A stretch of DNA of 64,000 nt from positions 1 through 64,000 of the IMG/VR virus record IMGVR_UViG_3300013004_000031, one strand, 5' to 3'. The stretch's first letter is position 1. The number at the start of each line of letters is the position of its first letter. The DNA is from a virus. Under the pieces are notes generated by a model. The model saw only the letters and a list, made by a program, of their open reading frames with translations. It was not told the DNA's origin and ran no database searches. A program made the position numbers and the translations under genes. Below, piece by piece: positions 39,420 through 47,859 of the stretch.

Positions 39420-39878
39420 ATGAGAAGTTTCAAGCAATTCTTTGTGGAAAAAAACATCCTCGGTTTGGAAGAGGATATCGTAGTTGATGGTGTCGGAACC
39501 ATATCCGCCAAATTGGATACGGGTAATGGTGCTTACAATGTTTTACACGGAGAAGACCTTGAGTTCGGAAAAGACAGACAAACCAACCAACCCATAGTAA
39601 GATTTACAACCATGAATTCCATACGCTTAGAAAAACCAGTCAAAGATACCATCACTATTAATCTAGGGGCTGGTAATACGGAAGAACGTCCAATCTGTTT
39701 ATTTGATTGTGCAATTGGGGGTAAGAGATTCCCCAATACGCCATTTTCAATTGGTAATAGAGCGGATAACGATCATAAGGTTTTAATTGGTAAGGGATTT
39801 ATAGCGAAGCAGTTGGATGCGCTTGTCGATGTTGCCCTTAAAAATGTGGCAGATCAAAATTTAACAGCAGATGTCTAA
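39420..39878 (+). CDS. Aspartic-protease-fold protein with capsid leader
   Basis: 152 residues. The leader MRSFKQFFVE parallels T4 MKTYQEFIAE. Then GVGTISAKLDTGNGAYNVLH carries the retropepsin-like DTG (D33), with ICLFDCAIGGKRFPNTPFS and HKVLIGKGFI matching the C-terminal part of the RimK-associated aspartyl-protease family (DTGA ... LIGRxFL). I infer a protease packaged in the head. An overlapping ATG at 39416 is out of frame. Confidence 0.65.
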   Translation: MRSFKQFFVEKNILGLEEDIVVDGVGTISAKLDTGNGAYNVLHGEDLEFGKDRQTNQPIVRFTTMNSIRLEKPVKDTITINLGAGNTEERPICLFDCAIGGKRFPNTPFSIGNRADNDHKVLIGKGFIAKQLDALVDVALKNVADQNLTADV

Positions 39879-40554
39879 TAAAATATCACAAAAAGAACTT
39901 TTGAGTGAGGGATTTTGGGATGCTTTTGGAAAAGCAAAAGAAAAACTCAGAGAGAAATTTCCTAGAACTACTAGATTGGCATCTTTAGCTGGTTCTGTTG
40001 CTGATGTGGTAGCTCCAGAAATAATGCAACCTATTAGAAAGCAAAAAGAATGGAGAGATTCCGCCAGTGAAAAAGCTAAAAGAGCTTCAATGACTCAAGA
40101 TCAAATTACGTTGGATTACATTCATGAAGATGGGTTCCACGAAGAGCGAGGTGAAAAGCTCAATTGGAATCCGAAACGAAACGCCGATGGGACATACACA
40201 GCAACTATTAAAGTGGGGGAGTTGGTAAACGATCCACAGACGGGTGATCCTAAATTGGGTAGAACATTCTCTGCTGATAAATCAACATATATTGTTAAAT
40301 TTGATCCGAAAAATAGGACAGCCAAAAGAGTTAGAGGACCAGACAGACAGCTTGCTTCCAGTACCGACCAAATTAGGTATGCATTGGAAGATGCTGGTTA
40401 TAATACTGTGGGTGGTATTAAAATTACTGGAAATAATCGAGATGGTACTATAAATGTGGACGCATATATATTAACTAATATTGGTGGGAATCAACAACGG
40501 ACTTTACAACATTTTATTTATAATCCTTCCACGGAACAAATATCCATTCCTTGA
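39871..40554 (+). CDS. Late protein with leader, 227 aa
   Basis: Leader MSNKISQKELLSEGFWD has LSE at 11-13. A basic helical segment (FGKAKEKLREKFPRTTRLA) and a beta-rich C-terminal domain (TATIKVGELVNDPQTGDP; TYIVKFDPKNRTAK) follow. Overlaps the upstream gene by 8 nt. Likely a packaged protein; function unknown. Confidence 0.55.
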   Translation: MSNKISQKELLSEGFWDAFGKAKEKLREKFPRTTRLASLAGSVADVVAPEIMQPIRKQKEWRDSASEKAKRASMTQDQITLDYIHEDGFHEERGEKLNWNPKRNADGTYTATIKVGELVNDPQTGDPKLGRTFSADKSTYIVKFDPKNRTAKRVRGPDRQLASSTDQIRYALEDAGYNTVGGIKITGNNRDGTINVDAYILTNIGGNQQRTLQHFIYNPSTEQISIP

Positions 40555-40571
40555 CATTCTCAAATGTCTCC

Positions 40572-40578
40572 ATAAATC
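40572..40578 (+). promoter_or_regulatory. Variant late -10 box (ATAAATC) for the gene at 40584
   Basis: ATAAATC-CTATC-ATG, 5 nt spacer; the same variant box as for the gene at 30373 and the same spacer sequence as at 3581. Confidence 0.45.
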
Positions 40579-40583
40579 CTATC

Positions 40584-40943
40584 ATGCAAGTGGAAATCAA
40601 AGCGCAAGAGGATGAGAATTTCAAATTCATTACAACGGACGAAACGGATGATCTTAAAGATGATTCCCATGTCAGTTCTGTGAATAATGACGATAATGTA
40701 TTGGTTGGAAGAACTTGGAATAAATGGTATGGTGAATACATGACACCCGAAGAATTGGAAGAAAAGCAAAAACAACAAGAGATACGGGATGAAGAGCTTA
40801 AACAAAAATCAATTGAAAGATTGAAAGCAGAAAAAATCGCAGAACAACCCGTTCAACTGGAACCGCCCAAACGCATGGAAGCAACGCTGAACAATAAATC
40901 GGGACACGAATGGTTTAATGGAACATCTTGGGGATTGAAATGA
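40584..40943 (+). CDS. Hypothetical protein, 119 aa
   Basis: ATG 40584 (MQVEIKAQEDENFKF) is chosen because of the box above; a TTG 33 nt upstream is less likely. Acidic N-terminal region, a Gln/Glu/Lys coiled-coil (EELEEKQKQQEIRDEELKQKS), and a C-terminal motif NNKSGHEWFNGTSWGLK. Overlaps the ATPase gene by ATGA. Function unknown. Confidence 0.55.
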   Translation: MQVEIKAQEDENFKFITTDETDDLKDDSHVSSVNNDDNVLVGRTWNKWYGEYMTPEELEEKQKQQEIRDEELKQKSIERLKAEKIAEQPVQLEPPKRMEATLNNKSGHEWFNGTSWGLK

Positions 40944-41761
40944 TAACAAATATTAAAATTCTAAATGGGTTTGCCACTGAGCTTCCCAATTTCCACAAGG
41001 GAATTGAATTCCAATTTTCGGAAGGGCTAACTATTTTGAATGGTCCAAATGGCTGCGGCAAGACCAGTGTTCTAAAAATGCTCAAGGCATATTGTGGCAT
41101 CCCCAATGGATATGCGGGATGGTCTAGGATTTCTTCGGAACTTGCTCTGGGAGCGCAGCAGAGAAGTCATTTCCCTTACGTGTATCGCGCCTATTCCCCC
41201 GGTCAATCCGACTGTATTGTGGGTTGGGATGGAACACCAACCTTCTATAATGAAGGGGATGTAAAGATTGACCAATGGGGATGGTTCACTCACAAGGATA
41301 TTTCATCAGAAGATGGTATGACCACGGAAGCGGAACACATGGATGCAATGGTTGAGAAACCATCATCGGGTCAATATCGTTTGAAAAAGCTCAACAAACT
41401 ATTCAACATGCTCAAGAGTCCTCCTGATCTCACCAAGTATGTTTCTTCCCATCCCGCACAAGTTGGAGAGGTCGATTACATCCGTTCCCTACCGCGCACG
41501 GGCAGGGTGACATTGCTTCTGGATGAGCCAGAGCGAGCATTATCCCTACCCAAGCAGATGGAACTCTTTGCTCTTCTGAAAAGGATGTCCAAGGAATACC
41601 AAATCATCGTGGCAACCCATTCTCCCTTTGTTTGCCTCATGGATTTGGATGCTAAAATCTATGATATTGAAGTTGGATATAGTGATGAATGTAAGAATAT
41701 CATTGAAAATTTAGTAAAGTATAATGGGGAAGAACAATGGATTTTAAGTGGTGGTGAATAA
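40940..41761 (+). CDS. ABC-type ATPase (AAA_21-like)
   Basis: 273 residues. Walker A ILNGPNGCGKTSVLK, Walker B LLLDEPERALSLPKQ, and the following His-loop VATHSPF. No long coiled coil or membrane domain, so it is a soluble ATPase of the OLD/RecF-like type. It starts within the stop of the upstream gene. Its partner is unknown. Confidence 0.8.
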   Translation: MITNIKILNGFATELPNFHKGIEFQFSEGLTILNGPNGCGKTSVLKMLKAYCGIPNGYAGWSRISSELALGAQQRSHFPYVYRAYSPGQSDCIVGWDGTPTFYNEGDVKIDQWGWFTHKDISSEDGMTTEAEHMDAMVEKPSSGQYRLKKLNKLFNMLKSPPDLTKYVSSHPAQVGEVDYIRSLPRTGRVTLLLDEPERALSLPKQMELFALLKRMSKEYQIIVATHSPFVCLMDLDAKIYDIEVGYSDECKNIIENLVKYNGEEQWILSGGE

Positions 41762-41779
41762 TAAATATAATAGAATTTA

Positions 41780-41786
41780 ATAAATA
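41780..41786 (+). promoter_or_regulatory. Late promoter -10 box (ATAAATA) for the gene at 41792
   Basis: ATAAATA-ATAAT-ATG, 5 nt spacer. Confidence 0.65.
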
Positions 41787-41791
41787 ATAAT

Positions 41792-42028
41792 ATGAGCGGG
41801 TTTTTTAAAGAAAAATACGGAGGTTCTGCTGGGGCAATTTTGGATGCTTGGGGGCATGACCGAATCAATGCGGAGATTGGAAACATCTATGAGCAACATG
41901 TATTTGGTGCCAAGAGCATCAACATGGACGAACTTCTAAATGAATTTCATGGACAAGCTACGGGCGGTGCTGTGAGGTATTCGGCTGATATTAAGACTGC
42001 TCCCAAAGGGGGCTTACTGGAAGGATAA
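41792..42028 (+). CDS. Small late protein, 78 aa
   Basis: MSGFFKEKYGGSAGAILDAWGHDRI; Gly-rich and probably a small structural protein. No clear (L/I)xE site near the N-terminus. Late promoter. No family recognised. Confidence 0.55.
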   Translation: MSGFFKEKYGGSAGAILDAWGHDRINAEIGNIYEQHVFGAKSINMDELLNEFHGQATGGAVRYSADIKTAPKGGLLEG

Positions 42029-42033
42029 AAATT

Positions 42034-42423
42034 ATGAAAAACGTATATGAAGCGACATTTCCTAGTCCTATGACTGAGGAACAAAAAGAAGAAGCCACTA
42101 AAATTGCTAGACATCTGGCAACACATTACTTAAACGCTGTATGGGATATGTCAAGTGGACGAGGAGTCCCATCTGAAGAAGTAACAAATATCCAAGAGAA
42201 ATATAAACAAGTGGAACAGCAAGTCGTGAGGGAATATGAGAAATCTCTGAATGAAAAGGTTCTTAAATTCTTCATGTTAAAGCGTAAGAAGAAAGGGGAA
42301 AAGATTTCCATTGATGATGTTGTAAGCATTATCAAATATAAGCTAATATCCAAACCAAAGAGGAAATTGGATTGTTTCATGTGGGATAAAGAATATAATA
42401 TTTATCCGTTGGTTAGACGGTGA
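42034..42423 (+). CDS. Hypothetical protein, 129 aa
   Basis: Helical and basic in the second half (KVLKFFMLKRKKKGEKISIDDVV). A Shine-Dalgarno sequence (GGAAGGA) lies 9 nt before the ATG. Follows the late gene at 41792 by 5 nt. No family recognised. Confidence 0.55.
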   Translation: MKNVYEATFPSPMTEEQKEEATKIARHLATHYLNAVWDMSSGRGVPSEEVTNIQEKYKQVEQQVVREYEKSLNEKVLKFFMLKRKKKGEKISIDDVVSIIKYKLISKPKRKLDCFMWDKEYNIYPLVRR

Positions 42424-42466
42424 TCACACATAGATATTACTCAGATTTTGACTAAGTAATATCAAC

Positions 42467-43213
42467 ATGGCAATTAAAAATGCTCCGAAAGGAAAACGCC
42501 GGGAAGTCAATTTAGTAGATGTTGAAAGTGCTATCGCCAATAGCTACAATAAGATTGACTTCAAATTTAAAAACAGAGCTTTCAAATTAACCGACAAACA
42601 AAAAGAGTTGGTTTCAATTATAAACGATCCAAATACTAAGGTTGTTATAATTCAAGGCCCAGCCGGAACTGGAAAATCTTGGACATCTATTTATTGTGGA
42701 TTGACGTTGATTAAAGAACAAAGATTTGAAAAGCTTCTTTATGTGAGAGCCATGGTTGAAAGTGCTTCCAAATCCATGGGATATCTTCCGGGGTCAGAAG
42801 CAGACAAGACATTACCATTTAATGCTGTAGCTTTTGAGTTGATAAATAAGCTGGTAGAAGATAAGGATTTACCTAAAATTCAAAAAGCTGGTATCATCGA
42901 AACTATGCCAGTAAACCACGCTAGAGGACACACATGGGATAATATGTTTGTTTTAGTTGATGAAACGCAGCAAATGGAAACCAAGGAAATTCTTACGGTT
43001 GCTAGTAGGCTGGGGGAGAATAGCATTATGGTCTTAGCTGGAGATCACATGCAACCAGATATCCAGAGGAGTGGTTTTCAGGCTGTTTATAATGCCTTCA
43101 ACGATCAAGAATCCATTGATAATGGTATCAGGACATTTGAATTTACGGAAGATGATATCGTAAGGTCAAAAATTCTCAAATTCATCGTCAAGAAATTTAA
43201 GACAATTTCTTAA
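42467..43213 (+). CDS. phoH: PhoH-like ATPase
   Basis: 248 residues. VVIIQGPAGTGKSWTS (Walker A), LLYVRAMVES, MFVLVDETQQM (Walker B) and IMVLAGDHMQPD are the PhoH core. PhoH is common in marine phages; its role is not settled (RNA helicase or RNase links). A weak late-type sequence lies upstream. It converges on the HNH gene with a 17 nt overlap. Confidence 0.93.
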   Translation: MAIKNAPKGKRREVNLVDVESAIANSYNKIDFKFKNRAFKLTDKQKELVSIINDPNTKVVIIQGPAGTGKSWTSIYCGLTLIKEQRFEKLLYVRAMVESASKSMGYLPGSEADKTLPFNAVAFELINKLVEDKDLPKIQKAGIIETMPVNHARGHTWDNMFVLVDETQQMETKEILTVASRLGENSIMVLAGDHMQPDIQRSGFQAVYNAFNDQESIDNGIRTFEFTEDDIVRSKILKFIVKKFKTIS

Positions 43214-44465
43214 AATTTTTAACAGAATATGTTATCAGCCTATTCCAAAAATCCAATCCTTCAGGATGATGTCTTTCAATTATCAATCTGAGAGTCTTCA
43301 TTAAAACATTTAAATCTTTCATAATTTGATAAACATTTGAATGTTCTGTTATATTTGGTGCTAAAGATTCGTTGAAGATTTCTTCAAAAGTTCTTCCATT
43401 GTTGTTCATTCGTTGTAATCTTTCAGCGTGTTTTTTATTATCACTTTCTTTCTTTTTATATGTCATTTTTTTAATCCTACTCAGATCAAAATTAGGATCA
43501 ATTTGCTCCACTATACTTCTAATATAATGTGGTCGCCAGTTACAATTGGCTAATTGTTGTATTTCTTTAATATTTAAAGGTTTTTCTTTTAAAGCTGGTA
43601 TAATTATTTGTTCACATAACTCTAAATGTGTCATTCCATTGTTAGCATTTCGTTCCATTACTTCACTCTGTCTCGCCTTCCACGCATCAGAAAGTTTGAT
43701 ACCATATCTTGGATTTTTATCACCCTTCACCGATAATTCACCGGATGCGAATTTTTGTTTTCTTTTTTCTTTAGTTCTTTTAATACCCGCATCGTAGATG
43801 TGTGGATTTTCTAATTTTCGGATACGCCTAGTTTCTTTTTGTTTTTCAATTGTTTCTTTTGAATGTTTTTTACCTCTCATAAATGATCTATCGACCAATT
43901 TATTTGATATTCTCATTTTTTTCTTGGTTTCTTCACTATGTTTTCTACCAATCATATTACCAACTCTACCTTTTTTATACTCTTCTGGCATGATAGGTGT
44001 CCATCCTTGTAAAATCATTTCATCATAATGGTTGGGGTCTAATATATTAACATATATAACATTTTCACTCATGTATAATTTTTTATATTTAGGTTTTGCT
44101 TTTTTAAGAGATTCATAAAATCTAGAATTAACATATCGTTGTTCTTGGTGTTTATTTTTTAATCTCATTTGGAAGAAGGCAAAATTCATTTTTTGGTTCT
44201 TAATTTTACAATTAAACATTTTCGTCAGCAAAAGATGTGCTATAAAATGATCTCTTCCGGGTAAAATGACTACGTTATCATCACAAGATAGAATTTCAGG
44301 ATCGACAAATCGTTTAAACGATTTTGGTATGATGTGATGTTTTTCACAATAGACATCATCGGAATATTGAGTTGATAAAGATTTATTTATTATGGTAACA
44401 TACCATTTGACATATTTTGAGTTGTTCGATATTCTTGTTATTTCGTTTAGTATTGATTTGGTCAT
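43197..44465 (-). CDS. HNH homing endonuclease with NUMOD3 repeats
   Basis: 422 residues. The HNH site is near the N-terminus: DDVYCEKHHIIPKSF, then DDNVVILPGRDHFIAHLLLTKMF. Two NUMOD3 DNA-binding motifs (GRKHSEETKKKM and GKKHSKETIEKQ) follow, then a basic C-terminus. It is free-standing, on the opposite strand to its neighbours, and carries a late promoter. Likely mobile. Confidence 0.88.
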   Translation of the reverse strand: MTKSILNEITRISNNSKYVKWYVTIINKSLSTQYSDDVYCEKHHIIPKSFKRFVDPEILSCDDNVVILPGRDHFIAHLLLTKMFNCKIKNQKMNFAFFQMRLKNKHQEQRYVNSRFYESLKKAKPKYKKLYMSENVIYVNILDPNHYDEMILQGWTPIMPEEYKKGRVGNMIGRKHSEETKKKMRISNKLVDRSFMRGKKHSKETIEKQKETRRIRKLENPHIYDAGIKRTKEKRKQKFASGELSVKGDKNPRYGIKLSDAWKARQSEVMERNANNGMTHLELCEQIIIPALKEKPLNIKEIQQLANCNWRPHYIRSIVEQIDPNFDLSRIKKMTYKKKESDNKKHAERLQRMNNNGRTFEEIFNESLAPNITEHSNVYQIMKDLNVLMKTLRLIIERHHPEGLDFWNRLITYSVKNFKKLS

Positions 44466-44470
44466 ATAAG

Positions 44471-44477
44471 TATTTAG
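44471..44477 (-). promoter_or_regulatory. Late promoter -10 box (CTAAATA) for the HNH gene
   Basis: The minus strand reads CTAAATA-CTTAT-ATG, 5 nt spacer. Confidence 0.65.
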
Positions 44478-44581
44478 TATAAAAGTTCAAAATTTTTCAA
44501 AAAACGAGTTAATTACTATTCTATCAAGATTTGAACAAAGTAGCTTGCAATCCTATAATTATCTGTTAAGTTAATATTATT

Positions 44582-45316
44582 ATGAGAGCAGCCATTGTGG
44601 GGACATCGAATACCGGAAAATCAACATTAGTGAAAGCTTTTTTGAAAAAGTGGCCAATGTATAAGACAACTGCGAAAACATATCGTGACATTCTAACGGA
44701 GAATAATCTTGAACATTCTTCAAAGACCACAACGGAAACGCAGATTTTGATTCTTGATTGGATGACTACTACATTGGAAGAAAATAAAGATGAAAAATAC
44801 GTGGTATATGATCGCTGCCCCTTAGATAATCTTGCATATTCCCTACATGCCGCTGAAAATAACTTAATCTCTGAAGAAGTTTTGGGACTCACCGTTGATA
44901 TTGTTCGTCGTTCCTTAAAAAATCTAGATATCATCTTCTGGTTGAAATATGATCCATCAATCAAGATTGTCAATGATGGGACACGCGACACGAATCTTAA
45001 TTACATTCGGGAGATTGATGACATCTTCGCAGGTCTTTATGAACAATATTCCGATCATTTGGGAAACACCCCGTTTTTCATTGCGGAGGATTGTCCCGCG
45101 ATCATTCCCGTTGACATGTCAAATCTCGATGATAGGATTGCGTGGATTGGTGAGTTCATTGATCAGAAAGGTAATCTCGTTGAGACGGGGGAAAGCGTTC
45201 TCGATCCCAAGAATCTGGAAACGATGGAACAAATGCTGAAAGACCAAGGACTCTGGATTGATAAGGATAAGCAATACAAGAATCTGACGGATCAGATTAA
45301 GAATTTTAAAATATGA
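44582..45316 (+). CDS. P-loop NTPase/kinase (AAA_28-like)
   Basis: 244 residues. AAIVGTSNTGKSTLVKAF (Walker A), YVVYDRCPLDNLAYSLHA (kinase-type lid/LID Asp-Arg) and IIFWLKYDPSIKI fit a nucleotide or deoxynucleoside kinase-like NTPase. It opens the glycan island; a weak late-type box (GTTAATA, 5 nt spacer) lies upstream. The substrate is unknown. Confidence 0.65.
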   Translation: MRAAIVGTSNTGKSTLVKAFLKKWPMYKTTAKTYRDILTENNLEHSSKTTTETQILILDWMTTTLEENKDEKYVVYDRCPLDNLAYSLHAAENNLISEEVLGLTVDIVRRSLKNLDIIFWLKYDPSIKIVNDGTRDTNLNYIREIDDIFAGLYEQYSDHLGNTPFFIAEDCPAIIPVDMSNLDDRIAWIGEFIDQKGNLVETGESVLDPKNLETMEQMLKDQGLWIDKDKQYKNLTDQIKNFKI

Positions 45317-46116
45317 AGGAAAGAATCGGGTTAGGTATTATAACCAAAGATCGTCCACAATTTCTAAAAAAATTGTTGGATAGTATTGATGGGTGTAATT
45401 GGTTGGAGTTGATCATCATCAATGATGGTGATCCATTTGAATGCCCCGGATATAATTATTATATCCATACAAACGAAACAAATTTGGGAGTTGCGGCATC
45501 TAAAAATAAGGCAATGAAACATTTGTTGAACATTGGTTGTGATCACATCTTCCTCATTGAAGACGATATGCTTATCAAAGACCCAAACATTTTTCAAGCA
45601 TACATTGACGCTTCCAAGAAGAGTGGAATCCAACACCTGATGTTCGGCTACCACGGTCCTGCCAATAAGAATGGTATCTCCCATGGTAAGCCATGTCCCC
45701 GATTGGTGGTAGATTATGGGGATTTATCCCTAGCTTTCAATCAGCATTGCGTGGGAGCGTTCTGTTATTATTCCCGCAAGTGTCTGGAAGATGTCGGTCT
45801 GATTGACGAGAAATTCCGAAATGCTTTTGATCATGTTTCCCATAGCTATGAACTTGCCTTGAAAGGATATTCCACTCCTTACTGGTGGTGGGCTGATCTA
45901 GCCAATTCCTTGGATTACATTGAAGAACAAGCGTGTTCAGAGGAAAATTCGTCCATCAAGACTCCCGAATCCATGCAGAAATGGCAGGATAATATTCGGG
46001 GTTCCATGGAGTATTTCAAGGAAAAATTTGGTATATTCCCATTTGGGAGTGATGGTGTTCCAGATACGAGGGAACAAGAGGTATTGACATTTTTGAAAAG
46101 CGTGAGATCATTTTGA
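45313..46116 (+). CDS. Glycosyltransferase family 2-like
   Basis: 267 residues. RIGLGIITKDRPQFLKKLLDSID, ELIIINDGDPFE, and DHIFLIEDDMLIKD (DD in place of DxD) mark a GT2 fold; the C-terminal WWWADLANSLDYIEEQAC lies near the acceptor site. Overlaps the upstream gene by ATGA. Part of the sugar island. Confidence 0.82.
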   Translation: MKERIGLGIITKDRPQFLKKLLDSIDGCNWLELIIINDGDPFECPGYNYYIHTNETNLGVAASKNKAMKHLLNIGCDHIFLIEDDMLIKDPNIFQAYIDASKKSGIQHLMFGYHGPANKNGISHGKPCPRLVVDYGDLSLAFNQHCVGAFCYYSRKCLEDVGLIDEKFRNAFDHVSHSYELALKGYSTPYWWWADLANSLDYIEEQACSEENSSIKTPESMQKWQDNIRGSMEYFKEKFGIFPFGSDGVPDTREQEVLTFLKSVRSF

Positions 46117-46118
46117 TT

Positions 46119-46355
46119 ATGGTGAAAGAAATTAAAACAATCAAAGTTGATTATTGGTCACATCAAAAATTATCCGAAAAAATCATTTTGATGATTCAAA
46201 GTAGTATAGATAAAAATGAGAGTGTTTATGAATTGAATTGTGTTCCGAATATGAAAAAACCCTATTTTTGGGAATTTTGGAAATGGAGTACTTATCGAAA
46301 AGAGTGTGATAGAATCATGGAATCGGTTCGGTCGAGTATTAACAATTTTAAATAA
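46119..46355 (+). CDS. Hypothetical protein, 78 aa
   Basis: MVKEIKTIKVDYWSHQKLSEKIILM, then a helical region. A TTG at 46113 would add two codons and overlap the upstream stop. Sits inside the sugar island between two glycosyltransferases; role unknown. Confidence 0.5.
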   Translation: MVKEIKTIKVDYWSHQKLSEKIILMIQSSIDKNESVYELNCVPNMKKPYFWEFWKWSTYRKECDRIMESVRSSINNFK

Positions 46356-47164
46356 TGAAAACAGATTTAAATAATATTGGCTTGATGATTCACTTCCGTA
46401 GGGATGTGGATGACCGCTTTCGCAATCTGGAAATGGTTGTTAAATTTTATCGTGAGAATTCCGATAACCTGCAAATCGCCATTCTAAATGACGATAAGGA
46501 ATTGGATAAGGACTTCAAGAGACTCTGTAAGCAATACGATTGTAAGGGTCTATTCATGGAGAACAACGATGTCTATTGGAGAACCAAGGCATTCAATGAG
46601 ATGTCCAAAATTCTGGATGTGGAGTGTCTAATTGCGGGAGATACTGATGTGATCGTTGATCCGAAATTTATTCTGGAAGCAAAGCAATTGTTTGACGAAA
46701 ATACGGGGATTGTGTATCCTTACAACGGAATGTTCATACATTTGAAGCAACCGATGTTTGAAATATTCGCCGTAGGTCAAGCCCTACTTGACCTATTGGA
46801 CAAATCTCAAACACTGAAACCTATTCCTTATGATCAGGATGAGAATTTTCTCGTTGCACATCCTCAGAGCAAAGGGGGGATGGTAATGTTTAGTAAGAAA
46901 GCATTTTTAGATTGTAACGGATACAATCCCAATTTCAAGGGATGGGGATATGAAGATGATGAAATTCTAGCTAGATTTCAGAAATCGGGTTGGGATATTT
47001 TGAGAGTTGGTAATAAAGACGCAATTGCATGGCATCTTCCTCATGAGAATACGGTGAGAGAGAAACATCCATATTACGAAAACAATCGTAAGCATTCTGA
47101 TTTTGTTTGTGGCAATACTTGGGGACAAGAATTGGAAAATTATATCAAGAGTTGGAAGATTTGA
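46355..47164 (+). CDS. Glycosyltransferase (GT-A, galactosyltransferase-like C-terminus)
   Basis: 269 residues. CLIAGDTDVIVDPKF (DxD near 92), GGMVMFSKKAFLDCNGYNP and FKGWGYEDDEILARF, the latter the GWGxEDxE acceptor motif of GT7/GT27-like enzymes. WHLPHENTVREKHP follows. Overlaps its neighbours by 1-4 nt. Confidence 0.85.
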   Translation: MKTDLNNIGLMIHFRRDVDDRFRNLEMVVKFYRENSDNLQIAILNDDKELDKDFKRLCKQYDCKGLFMENNDVYWRTKAFNEMSKILDVECLIAGDTDVIVDPKFILEAKQLFDENTGIVYPYNGMFIHLKQPMFEIFAVGQALLDLLDKSQTLKPIPYDQDENFLVAHPQSKGGMVMFSKKAFLDCNGYNPNFKGWGYEDDEILARFQKSGWDILRVGNKDAIAWHLPHENTVREKHPYYENNRKHSDFVCGNTWGQELENYIKSWKI

Positions 47165-47859
47165 AACCTAGATTTTCCATATGTATTCCCGTTTGGGAAC
47201 AGCACGGATTTGGTCTTCAATATCTGAAAGACCTGATTCATTCGATTCAAATCCAAACATTTCATGATTGGGAAATTGTAATTTCCGATCACAGTCAAAA
47301 TTTTGATATTTCCGATTATTGCTTTGAAGAATGGAAAAATGATTACACCATACGATATGTCAAATATGATGAAAATTACGGCAACGGTGTCGCCAATCTC
47401 AACAATGCTTTAAAAATGGCAAATGGAGAAATTATCAAGATCATGTTTCAAGATGATTTCATGTTCACGCATAAATGTTTAGAAGCTTTACATGAAACGT
47501 TTCAGGATGAAAATACAAAATGGGCTGTTTGTGGGTGCAATCATACGAGAGATGGGGTAAAATTTGAAAGACCCATGGTTCCGTCTTGGAATAATTATTT
47601 ATTGGAAGGTATAAACACGATCAGTTCCCCATCCGTTCTAGCATTTAGAAATGAAAACATTGAATTGTTTGATGAGAACTTGACAATGCTCATGGATGTG
47701 GAATACTACTATCGATTGGGAAGACGATACGGATTACCTACGATACTTGAAGATTGTTTGGTTACTAATCGTTGTCATGAAAATCAAATCAGTAGTAGGT
47801 ATTCTGGAAATTTGGGAGATGAAGTAAGATATTGTAAAGAAAAATATGATAGTAACTGA
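47161..47859 (+). CDS. Glycosyltransferase family 2-like
   Basis: 232 residues from TTG 47161, which overlaps the upstream stop (TTGA); an ATG at 47107 is in frame but lies deep in the preceding gene. FSICIPVWEQHGFGLQYL, WEIVISDHS, ANGEIIKIMFQDDFMF (QDD as the DxD site) and the C-terminal MDVEYYYRLGRRYG are typical of GT2. Confidence 0.82.
   Translation: MKPRFSICIPVWEQHGFGLQYLKDLIHSIQIQTFHDWEIVISDHSQNFDISDYCFEEWKNDYTIRYVKYDENYGNGVANLNNALKMANGEIIKIMFQDDFMFTHKCLEALHETFQDENTKWAVCGCNHTRDGVKFERPMVPSWNNYLLEGINTISSPSVLAFRNENIELFDENLTMLMDVEYYYRLGRRYGLPTILEDCLVTNRCHENQISSRYSGNLGDEVRYCKEKYDSN

Noticed and set aside
47107-47160. ATG start for the GT2 gene at 47161
   Set aside because: It would overlap the preceding glycosyltransferase by 58 nt and add residues unlike a GT2 N-terminus; TTG 47161 overlaps the stop by the usual 4 nt.
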